Source: Notamacropus eugenii | Taxonomy: Eukaryota; Chordata; Mammalia; Diprotodontia; Macropodidae | DNA length: 64,000 bases | Direction of reading: 5' to 3' | Assembly (NCBI RefSeq): GCF_028372415.1 | Contig: NC_092872.1 | Coordinates: 519,312,224-519,376,223, forward strand | In this document: piece after piece, positions 38,649 to 50,836 of the stretch | Layout: each line of letters starts with the position of its first letter | Position numbering within the stretch: position 1 is the first letter of the stretch | Program-made: the position numbers and the translations under genes | The notes under the pieces: model-generated | Database searches by the model: none | The model's input: the letters and a program-made list of their open reading frames with translations, nothing else | Told to the model about the DNA's origin: nothing

Positions 38649-39590
38649 ATGAGCAAGAAGCAAACCAGAAAAGATAAGACGATAGAATCTTTCTATTGGG
38701 ACAAGAACCAAAACACAAATACCAAAGAGGTCAGCATTGAGACTGCACTCTCATTTGAAACTTCAGAAGAAAATATGAACTGGTCTTAAGCCCAAAGAGA
38801 ATTCTTGGAAGAGCTCAAGAAGGATTTTAAAAGCCAAATTAGGGAAGTAGAAGAAAAACTGGCCAATGATTTTCAAAATATGAACAGAGAAATCACAGAA
38901 GAATTTAAAAGGAAAATTGGACTAATGGAAAAGGAAGTACAAAACCTAATTGAGAAAATTGGACAAATGGAAAAGAAAGTACAAAAACTAACTAGAGAAA
39001 ATAACTCCTTAAAAGGAACAATTGGACAGATGGAAAAGGAAATGCAAAAGTTAACTGAAGAAAACAATTTTATAAAAATTAGAATTGGGCAAATAGAATG
39101 TAATAGACTCTATGAGACATTAAGAATCAGTCAAATAGAATCTAAAGAATAAAAATTCTAAAGAATAAATAGATAGAAGAATTATTGGTCTACCAGAAAG
39201 CCATGATGAAAAAAAGAGCCTGGAAAATATCTTCCAAGAAATCATCAAGGAAAATTGCCCATGGGTCTTAGATTCAGAGGGCAAAATAGTCATCAAAATA
39301 ATCCACCAATCATTTCCTGAAAGAGATCCCAAACTGAAAACACCAAGGAATATTGTTGTCAAATTCCAGAACTATCAAGTGAAGGCAAAAATACTGCAGG
39401 CAACCAGAAAGAAATAATTCAAATATTGAGGAGCTACAGTCAGGGTCACACAGGACCTTGCAGTTTCTACACTGAAAGATCAGAGGGACTGGAATATGAT
39501 GTTCTGTAAGATAATGGAGCTTGGATTACAACCAAGGATCAATTACCCAGAAAAACTGAACATAATATTTCAGGCAATGAGATGTAAATA
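38649..39590 (+). pseudogene. L1 ORF1 remnant
   Basis: ATG at 38649 starts MSKKQTRKDKTIESF, broken by an early stop after NMNWS. A coiled-coil with heptads (IGQMEKKVQKLTREN type repeats) spans about 38805-39120, followed by the RNA-binding part (IGLPESHDEKKSLENIFQE) with a frame change. An RNA-binding chaperone in the L1 family, not functional here. Confidence 0.8.
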
Positions 39591-40266
39591 AGGGGTTTCC
39601 AGACCTTCCTGATGAAAAGGTCAGAACTCAAAAGATAAATTGATCTTCAAGCACAAGTCTCAAGAAAGGCATAAAAAAGTAAACGGGGAAAAAAACTGCT
39701 TATTCAATATGTTTACATCTCTGTAAGGGAAGATGATACTTGTTAATCTTGAGAATTGTATGTTTATTATGATATATAAAAGGGATATGATATACATAGA
39801 TAGAGGGAGTGGATGTAAATTAAATGTGATGATAAAAATGTGATTTAAGGGTGCAAAGGAATTGTAACCGGAGATGTGAAAAGAAGGAGGCAAAAAAAGG
39901 TAAATTACATCACAGGAAGAGGCACAAAAACATATCACAGTAAAGGGAAAGAGGGGAGGGACATGAGCATTGTTTGAGATTTACTCTCATCTGATTTGGT
40001 TCAAGAAGGGATCAACAAACTCAGTTAAATATAGAAATCTAACTAGCTCTATAGGCAGCAGGAGGGCAAAGAAAAGGGAGGAAAGGCTAAAACGGAGGGA
40101 AGAAGTAGTAAGGAAAAAGGGGAGTAAAAGGGAAGGGGGTTGAAAGAAGGGAGGGAAGACTGAAGGAGGCAGAGGTCAAAAATTAAAACTCTACTGTAGA
40201 GGGGAAAGGAGAAGACAGAACTAAAAGCACAAATGGAGGGGAAAGAGGATGGAGGGAAAGACACAA

Positions 40267-41281
40267 ATAGTAATCGTAACTGTGAATGTGAATGGGATGA
40301 ACGCTCCCATAAAACGGATGGCAGAATGGATTAAAAACCATAATCCAACAATATGTTAATCACAAGAAACAAATTTGAAACGGGGGGGGGGGGGGGGGAG
40401 AGATATGCACAGGGTAAAGGCAAAAGGTTGGAGCAGAATATACTGTGCATCAGCTGATGTAAAAAAAAAAAAAAGGGGTAGCAATCCTAATCTCAGACAA
40501 AGCAAAAGCAGAAATAGATTTAATAAAAAGAGATAAGGAAGGAAACTATATCCTGCTAAAAGGCACCATAGACAACGAAGTAGTATCATTACTAAACATA
40601 TATACTCCAAGTGGTATACTATCCATATTCTTAGATGATAAGTTAAGGGAGTTACAGGAAGAAATAGACAGCAAAACTATAGTAACGGGGACCTCAACCT
40701 CCCCCTCTCTGAACTTGATAAATCTAACCTCAAAATAAACAAGAAAGAAGTTAAAGAGTGAATAAAACTCTGGATAAGGCAGATATGATAGATCTCTGGA
40801 GAAAATTGAATGGGAATAGAAAGGAATATACCTTTTTCTCAGCAGTACATGGCACATATACAAACTGACCACATAATATGGCATTAAAAACCTCATAATC
40901 CAGTGTAGAAAGACAGAGATACTCAATGGGCCCTTCTCAGATCATAATGCAGTAAAAATTCTATGAAATAAAAGGCCCATGGAAATATGAACCAAAAATT
41001 AATTAAAAACTAAATAATCTAATCCTAAAGAATGAGTGGATTAAACAACAAATCATAGAAACAATCAACAACTTCATTCAAGAGAATGACAATAATGAGA
41101 CAACCTACCAAAACTTATGGGATACTGCAAAAGCAATTCTTAGGAGAAGTTTTATATCATTGAATGCCTACATGAATAAAATAGAGAAAGAGGAGACCAC
41201 TGAAATGGGCATGCAGCTGAAAAAGGTAGAAAAAGAATGAATTGAAAATTCCCAAGTAAATACCAAATTAGAAATACTAAA
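40267..41281 (+). pseudogene. L1 ORF2 remnant, endonuclease part
   Basis: Begins IVIVTVNVNGMNAPIKR, the start of the AP-like endonuclease, then degrades. A G17 run at 40382-40398 and an A14 run at about 40461 break the frame. It ends at the nested half-L1. Confidence 0.75.
41270..41281. repeat. Left target-site duplication of the nested half-L1
   Basis: agaaatactaaa, repeated exactly at 44181-44192. Deleting the element and one copy restores a continuous L1 ORF2 reading. Confidence 0.93.
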
Positions 41282-42103
41282 GGGGGCGGAGCCAAGATGG
41301 CAGAGTAGAAAGACACACATACACATAGCTCCGAAACCCACAACCCACAGAACGGCTAGAGGGGACCAACTCACGGTGAATTCTGCACCCAGAGGCCACG
41401 GAATATTGGAGCGAGGGAGATTTCTGTTCAGGAGAGACCTGCAAACCTCTCGCGGGGGGTCCTTCCCGCTGCGGACTGGGCGCCGGGACTGGGAGCTGAG
41501 TGCAGCCCTGCAGCGGCCGCGACACCGTGAGGAAAAGATCCGAGCAGGCTACGGAGACGGGATATCCTGTGGCCACGCAGGTCCCTCCACCCACAGAGGG
41601 ACCTGCAAACCTCTCGTAAAAGGTCTGTCGCGCTGCGGACGCAGAGACCAGCCCGGACCTGCGGCGGCCACGGCTCCGAGCAGGCTTCAGAGACGGGATC
41701 TCCAGCAGCGGCACAAGCCCCCCCACTCACAGGTGATGAGGGTCGGTGAGAGAGTCTCTTTGGCGGGTCGAGAGGGGAGTGGGGTGCCCCCATGGCTCGG
41801 GCCCCCCGGGAGATAGAAGCTGAGAGGAGGCTGCAGACAGGGGCTCCCCAAGCGGGCGGAAGCCTAGATCCATTGTGGAAGGTCTGTGCATAAACCCCCT
41901 GAGGGAACTGAGCCTGAGAGGCGGCCCTGCCCCGACCTGACCATCTGAACTTAATCTCACACTGAATAGCAGCCCTGCCCCCGCCCAAAGCCCTGAGGCT
42001 GGAAGCAGCATTTGAATCTCAGACCCCAAACTTTGGCTGGGAGGACCAGGAGGCGAGGTGGGTGTGAGGAGAATATTCAGAGGTCAAGCCACTGGCTGGG
42101 AAA
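41282..42103 (+). promoter_or_regulatory. CpG-rich 5' UTR/promoter of the half-L1
   Basis: GC-rich with many CpG dinucleotides around 41400-41720 (for example cagcggccgcgacaccg), and a YY1-type CAAGATGGC at 41293-41301. The only CpG-dense stretch I see in the window. Open frames on both strands here are a by-product of base composition. Confidence 0.65.
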
Positions 42104-43192
42104 ATGCCCAGAAAAGGGAAAAGAAATAAAACTATTGAAGGGTACTTTCTCGGAGAAAAGACACTTCCTCCCTTCCTTTCTGACGAGAAAGAACAATGCT
42201 TACCATCAGGCAAAGACACGGAAATCGAGGATTCTGTGTCCCAGCCCACCCAATGGGCTCAGGCCATGGAAGAGCTCAAAAAGAATTTTGAAAATCAAGT
42301 TAGAGAGGTGGAGGAAAAACTAGGAAGAGAAATGAGAGGGATGAAAGAGAAGCATGAAAAGCAGATCAGCTCCCTGCTAAAGGAGAACCAAAAAAATGTT
42401 GAAGAAATTAACACCTTGAAAACTAGCCTAACTCAATTGGCAAAAGAGGTTCAAAAGGCCAATGAGGAGAAGAATGCTTTCAAAAGCAGAATTAGCCAAA
42501 TGGAAAAGGAGATGCAAAAGCTCACTGAAGAAAATAGATCTTTCAAAACTGGAATGGCACAGATGGACGCTTAGGACTTTATGAGAAAGACAGATATCAC
42601 AGAACATAGCGTGAAGATTCAAAAAATGGAAGATAATGTGAAATATCTTATTGGAAAAACAACTGACCTGGAAAATAGATTCAGGAGAGACAATGTAAAA
42701 ATTCTGGGACTACCTGAAAACCATGATCAAAAGAAGAGCCTAGACATCATCTTCCATGAAATTATCAAGGAAAACTGCCCTGAGATTCTAGAACCAGAGG
42801 GCAAAATAAATATTCAAGGAATCCGCAGAACGCTGCATGAAAGAGATCCAAAAAGAGAAACTCCTAGGAACATTGTGGCCAAATTCCAGAATTCCCAGGT
42901 GAAAGAGAAAATATTGCAAGCAGCTAGAAAGAAACAATTCAAGTATTGTGGAAATACAATCAGGATAACACAAGATCTAGCACCCTCTACATTAAGGGAT
43001 CGAAGGGAATGGAATAGGATATTCCAGAAGTCAAAGGAACTAGGACTAAAACCAAGAATCACCTACCCAGCAAAACTGAGTATAATGCTTCAGGAGAAAA
43101 AATGGTCTTTCAATGAAATAGAGGATTTTCAAATTTTCTTGATGAAAAGACCAGAGCTGAAAAGAAAATTTGACTTTCTAACACAAGAATGA
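42104..43192 (+). pseudogene. Half-L1 ORF1 with a single premature stop
   Basis: Starts MPRKGKRNKTIEGYFLGEKT and has a long coiled coil (about residues 50-155, SQMEKEMQKLTEEN heptads). An in-frame TAG at 42572-42574 interrupts it, then it reads on in the same frame through the RNA-recognition and C-terminal domains (ILGLPENHDQKKS, RETPRNIVAKFQN, GLKPRITYPAKLS) to the final stop. 363 codons in all with no frameshift. Confidence 0.88.
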
Positions 43193-44180
43193 AGAGAACC
43201 ATGAAAAGGTGAACAGCAAAGAGAAGTCATAAGGGACTTACTAAAGTTGAACTGTTTACATTCCTACATGGAAAGACAATAGTTGTAACTCTTGAAACAT
43301 TTCAGTATCTGGGCACTGGAGGGGAGTACACACACACACACATGCACACACGCACACATACATAGAGACAGAGTGCACAGAGGGAACTGAAGAGGATGGG
43401 ATCATATCTCAAAAAAAAAAAAAATGAAATCAAGCAGTGAGAGAGAAATATTGGGAGGAGAAAGGGAGAAGTTGAATGGGGCAAATTATCTCTCATAAAA
43501 GAGGCAAGCAAAAGACTTATTAGTGGAGGGATAAAGAGGGGAGGAAAGAGAAAAACATGAGGTCTACTCTCATCACATTCCACCAAAGGAAAGAATAAAA
43601 TGCACACTCATTTTGATAGGAAAACCTATCTCATAATACAGGAGAGTGGGGGACAGGGGCACAAGCAGGGTGGGGGGGAGGATGGAGGGGAGGGCATGGG
43701 GAGGAGAATGCAATCCGAGGTCGACACTCATGAGGAGGGAAAGGATCATAAGAGAATAGAAGTAATGGGGGACAGGATAGGATGGAGGGAAATATAGTTA
43801 GTCCTATACAATACAACTAGTATGGAAATCATTTGCAAAACTACACAGATTTGGCCTATATTGAATTGCTTGTCTTCCAAGGGGAAGGGGTGGAGAGGGA
43901 GGGAGCTAAAGATGTTGGAACTCAAAGTGTTAGGATCAAATGTAATGTTCTTACCACTGGGAAATAAGAAATACAGGTTAAGGGGTCAAGAAAGCTATCT
44001 GGCCCTACAGGACAAAAGAGAAGACGGAGACAAGGGCAGGGAGGGAGGATAGAGGGGAGAGCAGATTGGTCACAGGGGCAATTAGAATGCTTGGGTTTGG
44101 CAGGGGGAGGGGATGAAAGGGGAGAAAATCTGTAACCCAAAATTTTGTGAAAATAAATGTTAAAAGTTAAATTAAAAAAA
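43193..44180 (+). repeat. Purine-rich 3' region of the half-L1
   Basis: The start matches the ORF1-ORF2 spacer of the host L1 (tgaactgtttacattcctac, ggtctactctcatcacattc). It includes a (CA)n run at about 43328-43360 and G-rich tracts at 43640-43790 and 43880-44120, and ends aaaattttgtgaaaataaat and A-rich. Confidence 0.75.
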
Positions 44181-44192
44181 AGAAATACTAAA
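44181..44192. repeat. Right target-site duplication of the nested half-L1
   Basis: Exact repeat of 41270-41281. Confidence 0.93.
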
Positions 44193-46900
44193 AACCAAAG
44201 GAGAGATTAATATTAATAAAACTGAAATTAAGGAAACTACTGAACCAATAAATAAAACTATGAGTTAGTTTTATGAAAAAACCAATAAAATTGATAAACC
44301 TTTGGTCAATTTGATTTAAAAAAAGAAAACCAAATTGCCAATATCAAAAATGAAAAGGGTGAACTCACTTCCAACGAGAAAGAAATTAAAATAATTAGAA
44401 ATTACTTTGCCCAACTGTATGCCCAGAAATTTGACAATATGAGATGGATGAATATTTTAAAAAATATAAATTGCCCAGATTAACAGAATACTTAAATAAC
44501 TCCATCTCAGAAAAAGAAATTGAAGTCATCAATGAACTCGCTAGGAAAAGATCTCCAAGGCCAAGTGGATTTACAAGTGAATTCTATTAAACATTTAAAG
44601 AATAGTTAATTCCAATACTATATAGAATACTTGGGAAAATTGCTGAAGGAGTCCTACCAGATTCTTTCTATGATACAAATATGATTCTGATACCTACACC
44701 AGGAAAAGCCAAAACAGAGAAAGAAAATTATAGACCAATTTCTCTAATGAATACAGATGCAAAAATTTTAAATAAGATATTAGCAAAAAGAATACAGCAA
44801 CTTATCATGAGATAATACATTATGATCAGATAGGATTTATACCAGAAATGCAGAGCTGGTTCAATATTAGGAAAATTACCAGTATTTTTGATCATATCAA
44901 CAACAAAACTAACAGAGACCATATGATTATCTCAATAGATTCAGAAAAAGCCTTTGATAAAATACACCACCAATTCTTACTGAAAACACTGGAGAGCATA
45001 GAAATAAATGAAGCCTTCCATAAAATAATAAGCAGTATCTTCCTAAAACCATCAGCAAGCATTACATGTAATGGGGACAAGCTGAATGCATTTTCAATAA
45101 GATTAGGGGTTAAACAAGGATGTCCATTATCACTACTGTTATTCAATATGGTACTAGAAATGTTAGGTGTAGCAATTAGAGAAGAAAAAGAAATTGAAGG
45201 AATTAGAATAAGTGAAGAAGAAACTAAATTATCACTCTTTGCAGATGATATGATGATACACTTAGAGAATCCCAAAGAATCAAGTAAAAAACTACTTAAA
45301 ATAATAAAGAACTTTGGCAAAGTTGCAGGTTACAAAATAAACCCACATAAATCATCTGCATTTCTATATACTACTAACAAAGCCAGACAGCAAGAGATAG
45401 AAAAAGAAATCCCATTTAAAGCTACAGTAGACACTATAAAATATCTGGGAGTCTCACTGCCAAAACAAACCCAGGGACTATATGAACACAATTACAAAAC
45501 ACTGTTCGCACAAATAAAGTCAGATCTAAGTAAGTGGAAAAACATAAGTTGTTCATGGGTAGGCTGAGCTAATATAATAAAAATGACAATCCTACCTAAA
45601 TTAATTTACCCATTCAGTGCCACACCAACCAAACTACCAGATAATTATTTTCTAGACCTAGAAAAAATAATTTTAAAATTCATCTGGAAGAACAAAAGAT
45701 CCAGAACATCAAAGGAACTAATGAAAAAGAATGGTATGGAAGGTGACCTAGCCCTTCCAGATCTCAAATTGTATTATAAAGCAGCAATCATTAAAACCAC
45801 TTGGTACTGGCTAAGAAATAGAGAGGCAGACCAGTGGAATAGGTTAGGTACTCAAGACACAGTGGTCAATGAATCTAGCAATCTACTGTTTGATCCAAGG
45901 AGCCCAGCTTCTGGGATAAGAACTCACTGTTTGACAAAAATTGCTGAGAAAACTGAATAACAGTGTGGCAGAAACTGAGCATAGACCAATGCCTGACACC
46001 ATACACAAGAATAAAGTCCAAATGGATACATGATCTAGATATAAAGATTGATTCTATAAACAAATCAGGGGAGTAAGGAATAGTGTATTTGTCAGATTTA
46101 TGGAGAATGAATAAACAAGAGATAGAGAACATTATGAAGTGCAAAATGAATAATTTTGATTATATTAAATTGAAAAGTTTTTGCACAAACAAACCCAATG
46201 CAACCAAGGTTAGGAGGGAAGCAGAAAACTGGGAAAGAATTTTTGCAACTAGTGTCTATGATAAAGGCTTCATTTCTAAAATATACAGAGAACTGAGTCA
46301 AATGTACAAGAATACAAGTCATTCCTCAATTGATAAACGGTCAAAGAATATGAACAGGCTGTTTTCAGAGGAAGAAATTAAAGCTATCTATAGTCTTATG
46401 AAAAAATGCTCTAAATCACTTTTGATTAGAGAGATGCAAATCAAAACAACTCTGAGGTACCACACTACACCTTTCAGATTGGCTAACATGACAAAACAGG
46501 AAAGTGATAAATTAGTTGGAATACTAATTCACTGGTGGTAGAGCTATGAGCTGATCCAACCATTCTGGAGAGCAGTTTGGAACTATGCCCAAAGGGCTAC
46601 AAAAATGTGCATACCCTTTAACTCAGCAATACTGCTTCTAGGACTATATCACAAAGAGATCATAAAAATGGGAAAGGGTCTCACGTACAAAAATATTTAT
46701 AGCAGCTCCTTTTGGTGGTCAAGAACTGGAAATCAAGGGGATGACCATCAATTGGGGAATGGAAGTTGTGGTATATGAATGTAATGGAATACTATTATAC
46801 TATAAGAAATGATGAACAGGAAGACTTTAGAGACACCTGGAAGGACCTATATGAACTGATGCTGAGTGAAAGGAGCAGAACCAGAAGAACTGTGTACACA
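44193..46900 (+). pseudogene. L1 ORF2 remnant, reverse transcriptase and C-terminus
   Basis: An open stretch at 44848-45567 holds the reverse-transcriptase core with SIDSEKAFDKIHHQF, VKQGCPLSLLLFN and the catalytic FADD (45238-45249). Downstream pieces at 45583-45960 and 46083-46541 are the C-terminal domain in shifted frames. The first bases continue the ORF2 sentence interrupted at 41269. Confidence 0.88.
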
Positions 46901-47305
46901 GCAACAATCACAGTGTGTGAGGAATTTTTCTGGTAGACTTAGCCCTTCACAGCAATGCAAGGACCTAAAAAATTCCCAATGGACTCAAGGCAAAATGCCT
47001 TCCACATCCAGAGAAAGAACTATGGAACTGGATCACAGAATGAAGCAGACCATTTTCTCGTGTTATGTTTTGTTTTGTTTTCATGGTTTCTCTTTTATGT
47101 TAATTCTTCTATGCAACATGACTAAGGTGAAAATGTATTTAATAAGAATGTATGTGTAAAACCTATATAAGATTGCATGCTGCCTCAGGGAGGAAGGGGA
47201 GAGACAGGAGGGAAGGTGAGGCGGGGGAGGGGGAATCTAAGATATATGAAAGTAATTGTAGAAAAGTGAAAACAAATTAATTTTTAAAATTTTTAAATAA
47301 AATAA

Positions 47306-47320
47306 AAGTTAGAAAGATTG
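47306..47320. repeat. Right target-site duplication of the full-length L1
   Basis: Exact repeat of 37533-37547. Confidence 0.93.
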
Positions 47321-48792
47321 ATCAGTGGGGAAGAGACTAGAAAATGGAGAATCAGAAACAATGAAACATAATAATTTAGTGTTTCAAACTCCAGAAAGCA
47401 CAAATTAGATGCAAAAAAACTACACATTTAATAAAAACTGATGGGAAAATTCAAAATCAATATGGTAGAAATTAATCTTAAACCAACACCTTCTGCCATA
47501 TTATACAATAAACTCTAAAAGGATACATTAGAGTAATATTATGATCATATCATAAAAAAAAATCAGAAGAGAAGCATATAATATACTTTCCACAGGTGAT
47601 GTATTCTTAACCAAACAAGGGGTAGAGGCAATTAGAAAACATAAAATTGAAAATTTTGGTTAATGAAATTGAAACGTTTCTACGCAAACAAAATTAATGC
47701 ACTAAGGATAAGAGAAAAAGTAGTGGAATGGAGGGAAAAAATCTTTGTATCAAATTTCTCAGATAAGGGTATAGTATCAAAGATTTTTAAAACACAGATA
47801 TGTATTCATATGAGAAAAGAGAAGGAAGGGGAGGAAGGAGGTGAAAGGGAAAGAGAAAGATATCAAAAGATAAGTGGTTCCTCAATTGATAACTGATGAA
47901 AAGATATAAACAAAAAGTTCTCAAAAGAAGAATTGCAAACTAATAACAACAATATAAAAGAATACACCAAATCGCTAAAAATAAGAAAAATGCAAATCAA
48001 AACAACACTAAACATTTACCTCTCACACACTGTAAATGGCAAAGATGATAAAACATGGCACTGTTCAAGACTGGAGAGGTTCTATGAATATACTGTTGCT
48101 GAAGTAGTGAAGCAATACAATCATTTTGGAAAGCAATTTTAATTATGTACACAAAGTGACTAAATGTCCATAAACTTTGACCTAAATAGTCTAAAATTAA
48201 GATTATATCCCAAGGAGGTCAGTAATAAGAAAAAAATCCCCATATGCAGCAAAACATATATATCAGCAATTTTTGTTATAGCAAAATTTGTTTCTAATGA
48301 AACAAAGATAGCCATTTATTGGAGAATGGTTAAACAAACTGCGGCACATGAATGCAATAGAATATTACAATAATGTGAGAATTAAGATTTATAAAATACG
48401 ATACAGAGTGAAGTAATCAGAGCCAAGAAAATAACATGTACAATACAATGTAAGTGGAAAGAACCACCAAAAAAAAAAATCAAAAGGCAAAATTTTAAGT
48501 AGCAATAATGATCTTTAAAAAGAGATATAAAAAGATACCCCCAACCTACTGCTTTTGCAAAAGTGAGAGGCTCATTAGGTGGGGAAAAAAGTGAGAAGAT
48601 CCACAGATATGGTACATTGCTTATATTTTCAGATTTTTTCAATGTGTTGATCAGTTTTGCTGTCCATTATTAAAAATATTATTTGTTATATGGGATGGTT
48701 CTCTGGAAGAGGGAGAGTCAAGAATACTAGGAAAAAAATTGGTCACATAAAAAAACAAAAGATATAAATAAAAATTTACTTTAAAAAAAAAG
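47321..48792 (+). mobile_element. Outer (oldest) L1, right part to A-rich tail
   Basis: Continues the sequence broken at 37547: atcagtggggaagagactag follows on from the Trp-rich ORF2 segment. Later landmarks are aattttggttaatgaaattg, tggagaatggttaaacaaac and a final A-run at about 48781-48791. Heavily diverged. Confidence 0.75.
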
Positions 48793-49715
48793 TATGTACC
48801 TTGGGGACAGAAACTGGTTTTGGTATTTGTTTCCTTAGCATTTAACACATTCTCCAGAACATAGGGAATAAAGGTTTGTTGTTGATTGGATTATTGTTAG
48901 CTTTTTACATATCATATCCCCTCATCAGAATGTAATATCCTTGAAGGAAAGGAGTTTCATTTTGGCTTTATAATACCAATTTCCAGGATCTACTAACATT
49001 AAATAGATATAATAAATTGTTGCTGAATTGAAGAGTATTGACTACAGATCTGTTTTGTATTAAATTGCAATAGACAAGCAAGAGGTGATTCTGGATTATG
49101 CTAGATAATCTTACAGCCCAGAAAACAAAAGAACCTAAACTTTCAAAGAAGGATTACAAAAGAAAATTGGGGGAGGAGGGGTGTTGCCAGGGGAAAATAA
49201 TAACAATTAGCTTGGACTAAACTGGGGATACCGCTACACTGCTAGACCTATCAGGGATTCAGTTGGGTTAATGCTAACAAAAAACACTCACCACAAAGAA
49301 AGGTACAAGAGACAAAAGCAGCCTCTGACTCATTACCATAAAAAGGAAGAGACCTCAGAGGATAGAAAATTTAACATTTCACTACACAACATTAGCCAAA
49401 ATATCCAGGATAATAACTGTCTTTTTCTCTAGCAATCAGGAGATTTAAACAGTGGCTTCTTAGTCATAGTTTAAAATATTGACCCCGTAAATGGGTTAGA
49501 CATAAATGTTTTATTTTTTCTTTCTTTACTGTTTCTCAGGCATAAATACAAGTGCAAGACTGTCCTACTAAGGAGAAAATTAAGACCTCCAAATCATAAG
49601 ATAGAAATAATTAAGTTTTTCTTTGTCCTTCAACCTCAAATTCATGAAAAGATTTGAAGGTGAAATAATAAATAGCAAGAATTAAAGTGCATAAGCACAT
49701 GGTAATTTAAAAGGT
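48793..49715. other. NCOA3 intron part, weak relics only
   Basis: A diverged L2/MIR-like terminus may lie near 48800-49030 (catcagaatgtaatatcctt). Otherwise unassigned. Confidence 0.35.
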
Positions 49716-49719
49716 TGAA

Positions 49720-50205
49720 AAGTTGCACTGTAAAATTACTTTCAAGACAGTATGGGGCAGAGGGGAATGACTTCAGAAAAACCTGGTAAGATTTTATAAG
49801 CTGATGCAAACTGGAGTGGAACCAGAACACTGCACTCAGTAATAGCAACACTGTAACTGATCAACTCTGAAAGACCTAGCTACTCTGATCAACAACATTA
49901 TCCAAGACAATTCCAAAGGACTCATGATTAAAAATGCTAATGCTATCAACCTCCAGGAAGAGAATGGATGAACTGAGAGTGCAGACTGAAATATATTGCT
50001 TTTCATTTTAATTTTCTTGGGGTTTTGGGGGGAGGGGCAGAAGGGAAATGATGGCTAATATAGAAATGTTTTATATGACTTCATATGTATAATGGACATC
50101 ATATTGCTTGCCTTCTCAATGAATGGGGGAAAGGCTGGAGAAAGGGAAAGAATTTGGAACTCAAAATTTTAAAAAAATTAATGTTTAAAAATAATAATAA
50201 AGTGT
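49720..50205 (+). mobile_element. Old L1 3' end
   Basis: acctggtaagattttataag and gatgcaaactggagtggaac mark the end of ORF2. The tail reads ggaactcaaaattttaaaaa, like the 3' end at 15960. Confidence 0.7.
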
Positions 50206-50409
50206 GAGGCAAGAAAATTAAAATAAAAATATGGATAGAAACTCTATTCTAGCAAAAAAAATTCTATGTAGTTTTTTTTTCTTAAATTCACTTTATTGAC
50301 ATCATTTACTAAAAGGATGGAAGATACAGCATTGTGGTAGGTACTTTTGTTTCTAATTTGGAAGTGAAGAGATGAAACCAGGCATACTTGTAGCACTGAT
50401 TAATCTTAC

Positions 50410-50502
50410 CTGAAAGGTCATGTTTAGTAATGAAGCTTTCAGGGTTTGGAGGGAACACTGTGGTGATGCGACGTGCCACGCATATCATACAGGATTGTAG
50501 AT
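50410..50502 (-). CDS. NCOA3: NCOA3 in-window exon 5: PAS-B start, 3-residue deletion
   Basis: The acceptor is atttattacag-like (tatttacag) before ATCTACAATCC and the donor is GTAAGA from 50409. It encodes [20 protein letters not shown], then [11 protein letters not shown]. From memory, human reads ITTGERTFPSNPES, so this copy is three codons shorter inside the exon. The exon length stays in phase. The loop sits between conserved PAS segments. Confidence 0.95.
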
Positions 50503-50647
50503 CTGTAAATAAATATTTAACCCATTTCAGATTTGCCAACATTTTATGAGGATAGTAAGTTCTTAGAAATATGAATAAAGAAACACAGAAACACAACTTC
50601 ATTATTTTGTCTTTTCTTTTGTTTTACGTATTTGAAATATAACTTAC

Positions 50648-50836
50648 CTTCTCCTTCCTCCATCATAGCTCGTGGCTGAGACAAGGCAAAACACTGCATT
50701 GTCTCATACCTCTGGCGCACGTCAGGGCTGTTGCCCACATCATCCAGAACATCATGCACTGTTTTCACCAACATACGGCAATTGAATGTGTGACTCTTTT
50801 GTCTAGGTGCCTCGTTTGTCCATGGATCTCCATTAA
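50648..50836 (-). CDS. NCOA3: NCOA3 in-window exon 4: PAS-A/B linker
   Basis: The acceptor is ttttctaaag and the donor is GTAAGT. It encodes [40 protein letters not shown], then [20 protein letters not shown], the mid part of the PAS region. Phase enters at 1 and leaves at 1. Confidence 0.97.

Larger units (their letters stand above)
41282..44180 (+). mobile_element. Half-L1 (HAL1-like): 5' UTR, ORF1, 3' UTR, no ORF2
   Basis: Begins gggggcggagccaagatggc, has a CpG-rich 5' UTR (41282-42103), an ORF1 with one stop (42104-43192), then a purine-rich 3' region and A-rich tail. There is no endonuclease or reverse transcriptase between ORF1 and the tail. HAL1 elements of this make-up, mobilised in trans by L1, are known in marsupials. 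An alternative is a private deletion of ORF2. It has an exact 12-bp target duplication and little decay, so it is the youngest element in the window. Confidence 0.85.
37548..47305 (+). mobile_element. Full-length L1 (about 6.8 kb) carrying a nested half-L1
   Basis: Bounded by an exact 15-bp target duplication. Order: two 5' UTR modules (37548-37968 and 37969-38648), broken ORF1 (38649 to about 39590), a purine-rich spacer, ORF2 (about 40267-41281 and 44193 to about 46900, split by the nested element), 3' UTR and an A-rich tail. Removing the nested 2.9-kb element and one copy of its duplication leaves about 6.85 kb. It lies in the NCOA3 intron in the antisense orientation. ORFs carry several stops and frameshifts, so it is dead but moderately young. 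Confidence 0.9.

Noticed and set aside
41376..42029. Overlapping GC-rich open frames on both strands, up to 186 residues
   Set aside because: They lie in the CpG-rich 5' UTR of the half-L1. High GC removes stop codons. No protein family is recognisable.
44848..46541. Reverse-transcriptase open frames as a domesticated host gene
   Set aside because: They are parts of an L1 with target duplication, several frameshifts and a nested insertion. There is no sign of selection or a host promoter.
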